Below, piece after piece: positions 61,221 to 64,000 of a stretch of 64,000 nucleotides of DNA. The translations under genes were made by a program, and so were the position numbers. How positions within the stretch are numbered: position 1 is the first letter of the stretch; each line of letters starts with the position of its first letter. This stretch comes from an uncultured Christensenellaceae bacterium (GTDB lineage Bacteria; Bacillota; Clostridia; Christensenellales; UBA3700). The notes under the pieces were generated by a model. That model ran no database searches. It had not been told where the DNA came from and saw only the letters and a list, made by a program, of their open reading frames with translations. The stretch covers positions 1-64,000 of the forward strand of contig CALWGZ010000005.1 in assembly GCA_944380285.1 (NCBI GenBank), given 5' to 3'.

Positions 61221-61500
61221 CTAAGACCCAAGGGTATTGACCTTCGCGGTCGATGGTTCGCCCCTGCGCAAAATACGCTCGCCTCAACTGCGAGCACCGA
61301 CAAAAAAATACCGACGGCAAAACGCCGTCGGATATTTTTTATGTCGGCTTGCTCACATGCGCGCGGCGCGGTCTAATTTGGGGCTTGGTTCGTCGACGGG
61401 CAGGCAAGGAGCAGTTCAATCATCGGCTTGCTCACATGCGCGCGGCGCGGTCTATTTTTGGGCTTGGTTCTATGTTGTGACAAGTATAAGTGCGCTGTCA
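61221..61500 (+). repeat. Structured intergenic element, partial copy D with tail units
   Basis: 61221-61373 matches the 3' two thirds of copy C, starting at CTAAGACCC; the left arm is missing. It is followed by a tail unit GGCTTGGTTCGTCGACGGGC, a second CACATGCGCGCGGCGCGGTC arm at about 61432-61452 and another partial tail. Confidence 0.7.
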
Positions 61501-61517
61501 TAGCGCGCTTCCGTAAC

Positions 61518-61625
61518 GTTGCCAAAGGCAACATTTCACGCTTGCGCGATGCGCAAGCGTTTCACGCGGCGGTCAAACGACCGCCGTATTTCACGTTTGC
61601 GCGACAGCGCAGACATTTCACCACA
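61518..61625 (+). repeat. Array of four hairpins with TTTCACG linkers
   Basis: Hairpins GTTGCC/GGCAAC (61518-61532), CTTGCGC/GCGCAAG (61541-61557), CGGCGGTC/GACCGCCG (61567-61586) and TGCGC/GCGCA (61598-61611) are separated by the conserved linker ATTTCACG or GTTTCACG. Each stem differs in sequence but is fully paired. No open frame with a start signal crosses the array. Confidence 0.75.
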
Positions 61626-61711
61626 AATGCGCGTCTGTGTGGATAAAACGCATTTTTTGTGTTTTTGGGCGAGGCGATCGCAAATAATTTTGACAATTTA
61701 GCGGATATCGC

Positions 61712-61740
61712 TTGCGTGTGGGCGCGTAATATGCTAAAAT
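61712..61740 (+). promoter_or_regulatory. Candidate promoter of the Sel1-repeat gene
   Basis: TTGCGT (61712-61717), 17-bp spacer, TAAAAT (61735-61740), 33 bp before the start codon. Confidence 0.45.
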
Positions 61741-61772
61741 AAAACGTAATAAGAATAGTGTATAGGTGGAGT

Positions 61773-64000
61773 ATGCCCGACGCTGATTTCAAACTCAATG
61801 CGCAGTCTGCCGCTTCCGCTCCTTCGGAGGCGCCTGCCGTGTCGTTCAAAGATTTGCAAAAACTCGCAAAAAAAGATCCCGTAAAGATGTACGAACTCGG
61901 GCTTGTCTATTTCAAGGGCGAGTCTCCTTCTCCCGATCCCGAAAAGGATGCGAAGAGGGCTTTCGAGTGTTTTGAAAAGAGCGTGAAGGCGCTTCCCGAA
62001 TCCGAGGAGCGCACCGACGCGATCTATCATTTGGCGATGTGCCACGAGAAGGGCATCGGCACCAAGAACGACTACAAGGAGGCGTTCAGGCTCTACACTC
62101 TGACGAGCAACGCCGGTCACGTCGAGTCCAAGATCAAGCTGGGCTATCTCTATCTCTACGGGCGCGGCACCAAGCAGAGCGACATCGAGGCGTTCAACCG
62201 CTTCAACGAGGCGGCGGAGCTGGGCAGCGTCGACGGCCGCATCGCGGTCGCGGACTGCTATCTCAATCAAAAGGGCGTCCCCAAGGCGGATCCCGAGAAG
62301 GCTGTCGAGGTGTACAAGGAGCTTGCCCGCACCAACGTGCGTGCGGCGTACAACTTCGCATATTGCTATCACACCGGCAAGGGCGTCGAAAAGAACACGT
62401 TCATGGCGGGACACTATCTCGTGCCCGCGGCGAAGCGCGGCGATGTGGACGCGCAATGCTTTCTCGCGCAATGCTTCTTCAAGGGCGACGGCGTCAAGCG
62501 CAATCTGCCCAAGGCGGCTTATTGGTTCAAGAAGGCGGCGGCGAAGGGCAGCGACGTCGGCAGGTTCAACTATGCGTATTGTCTCGAAAACGGTTTGGGT
62601 GTCAACCGCGACGTCAAAGCCGCTTTCGCCATTTACGACTATCTGTACAAAAAGGGCTATCCGCGCGCGGCTTCGGCGGCGGCGCGCTGCTACTATTACG
62701 GCTTCGGCGTAAAGCAATCGCTCAAACAGGCGATCGAGTGCGTCAAGTTCGGCGTCAAGAACGGCGACGCCGAGTCGCTGTGCTACATGGGCTGGTTCAG
62801 GCTCAACGGCATCAAGTGCCGCAAGAATGTCAAAGAGGCGTACAAGCTGTTCGGTCAGGCGTACGGCAAGGGTTCTGCGGCGGCGGCATACGCGCTGTCC
62901 GTGCTCGTGCTCAAGGACGTCAAAAAGAAAACGGCGGAAGAGGCGAAGGCGAAATCGGAAGAGTATCGCAAGTTTGCCCTCGATCGCAAATATCCGCCCG
63001 CGCTCTATGAGCTCGCTCTCGGCAAAGAGGGCAGAGAGAGGGCGGAGCTGCTCAACGAGGCTGCGGAAAGGGACTACATCCCGGCGATCGTCCGCTATGC
63101 TAAAGAATTGGAAGAGGAGTTCCCCGACCGCGCGTTCGCGCTGTGGCAGAGGGCGTACGCGCTCGGCAGTCTGCGCGGAGCGTACGGTATGGGCAGGTGC
63201 TACGAGCGCGGCATCGGCGTGCCCGCCAACAGAGAGAAGGCGTATGTGTTCTACCGTCAGGCGGCGAAGTCGGGCTATGCCGACGCGATCGCGGTCGTGG
63301 GCATGTACTATCAAAAGGGCTGCGTCGTCGACATGGACGCCAAGCTTGCCGAGGAGTGCTACGACGTGGCGATACGCAAGGGCAGCACCTATGCGTTGCG
63401 CCGTATGGCGAAGATGTACGCGATCGACGGCAAGGTCAAAAAGGCGGAGAAGGCATACGGCAGAGCGATCGCGTTCGGCGACGAAGAGGCGGTGCTCGGG
63501 CTTGCCGAGGCATATTGCATGACGGGCAAGAAGAAATACTACAAGAAGGCATTGCCGATACTTCGCTCGCTCGTCGCGGAAGGCGAACCCAAGGCGTGCG
63601 CGCTGCTCGCGCAGGTCTATGACTCGATCGGCACGACGGACGCGGCGGCGGAGGCTGCGGACGCGATGTTGCAGGCGGGCGTCAACGCGCATTGCGCGAA
63701 CGCATATTATTACAACGCGCTGCGCATGTATGAGAGCGAGAACGCCGGCGACCGCGATTGGCAATATATCGGCGAAAACCTGCAAAAGGCGATGGACGCC
63801 GGCTCGGACGCGGCGGCGCGTTTTGCGGTCGAGCTGTACACCAAAAAGTCCAAAGAGCCCGGCAAGGCGATCCTTGCCAAGGACGCGCTCATTCGCATGG
63901 ATCTCGGCGACGACTATCTGTACGAGGTAGGATGTGCGTTCGAAGAGGGCAAGGTCGTCGACAAGGATGAGCAAAAGGCGGCGTTCTACTTTGCGCTCGC
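61773..64000 (+). CDS. Large Sel1-like repeat protein (partial, runs off the window)
   Basis: ATG 61773 follows AGGTGGAGT and the frame is open to the window end (at least 742 codons). After a 30-residue polar N-terminus (MPDADFKLNAQSAASAPSEA) come successive 35-38-residue Sel1/TPR-like units, for example AIYHLAMCHEKGIGTKNDYK, KIKLGYLYLYGRGTKQSDIE and AYNFAYCYHTGKGVEKNTFM. No signal peptide is seen. Sel1 arrays form helical solenoids that scaffold protein complexes. The partner is unknown. The C-terminus lies outside the window. Confidence 0.85.
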   Translation, partial: MPDADFKLNAQSAASAPSEAPAVSFKDLQKLAKKDPVKMYELGLVYFKGESPSPDPEKDAKRAFECFEKSVKALPESEERTDAIYHLAMCHEKGIGTKNDYKEAFRLYTLTSNAGHVESKIKLGYLYLYGRGTKQSDIEAFNRFNEAAELGSVDGRIAVADCYLNQKGVPKADPEKAVEVYKELARTNVRAAYNFAYCYHTGKGVEKNTFMAGHYLVPAAKRGDVDAQCFLAQCFFKGDGVKRNLPKAAYWFKKAAAKGSDVGRFNYAYCLENGLGVNRDVKAAFAIYDYLYKKGYPRAASAAARCYYYGFGVKQSLKQAIECVKFGVKNGDAESLCYMGWFRLNGIKCRKNVKEAYKLFGQAYGKGSAAAAYALSVLVLKDVKKKTAEEAKAKSEEYRKFALDRKYPPALYELALGKEGRERAELLNEAAERDYIPAIVRYAKELEEEFPDRAFALWQRAYALGSLRGAYGMGRCYERGIGVPANREKAYVFYRQAAKSGYADAIAVVGMYYQKGCVVDMDAKLAEECYDVAIRKGSTYALRRMAKMYAIDGKVKKAEKAYGRAIAFGDEEAVLGLAEAYCMTGKKKYYKKALPILRSLVAEGEPKACALLAQVYDSIGTTDAAAEAADAMLQAGVNAHCANAYYYNALRMYESENAGDRDWQYIGENLQKAMDAGSDAAARFAVELYTKKSKEPGKAILAKDALIRMDLGDDYLYEVGCAFEEGKVVDKDEQKAAFYFAL

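Overview
The window looks like a Gram-positive-type genome of the Bacillota, probably an uncultured gut Clostridia lineage. The evidence is a CtsR-McsA-McsB-ClpC operon, a cysteine T-box leader in front of cysE-cysS, the prmA-rsmE-mtaB-HIT-rpsU order, and strong Shine-Dalgarno sites with sigma-A type promoters. A narrower placement (for example Christensenellales) is only a guess.

Region 1 (1-23,748) is an integrated mobile element. Its right end is a 57-bp 3' fragment of a tRNA-Thr(GGT) gene. The intact tRNA, the left end and any integrase lie outside the window. From left to right it carries: a zinc-ribbon protein and a leader with two mutually exclusive hairpins; a plus-strand block (808-9,551) that resembles a filamentous phage (inovirus), with an HTH regulator, small proteins, membrane-anchored virion-like proteins, a 661-aa adsorption-like protein, a Zot-like ATPase and an HUH replication initiator; a DUF3990-like toxin with an Xre-type antitoxin; a long minus-strand run of small conjugative-element genes including PcfJ-like and PcfK-like proteins, the latter fused to a MutS domain I; an AlbA/ATPase regulator with a tandem operator array, inserted between two diverged copies of a PcfJ-end segment; an RloA/RloB (AbiL-like) defence pair; and a DUF234-type ATPase. 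Periodic repeats precede the tRNA fragment and could be recombinase arm sites.

Region 2 (23,749-43,000) is chromosomal: a TM2-like membrane protein, prs, a metallo-hydrolase, rho, tRNA-Gly(CCC), an ankyrin-like protein, a DUF4838 lipoprotein, another lipoprotein behind a duplicated promoter, an Xre regulator, a GH3 glycosidase, T-box-cysE-cysS, a DUF2804 protein and an FtsH-like ATPase whose protease motif is degenerate. The last is divergent from a WYL-type regulator.

Region 3 (43,000-64,000) holds a 314-bp tandem duplication anchored on tRNA-Leu(TAA), the ctsR heat-shock operon, the prmA-rsmE-mtaB-HIT-rpsU block, an alpha/beta hydrolase-murF-ddl operon for the D-Ala-D-Ala end of peptidoglycan precursors, icd, ppx/gppA and the start of a large Sel1-repeat protein that runs off the window. 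Three families of structured intergenic repeats are scattered here. The most striking is a roughly 220-nt element placed at gene 3' ends, whose closing stem shows compensatory changes between copies.
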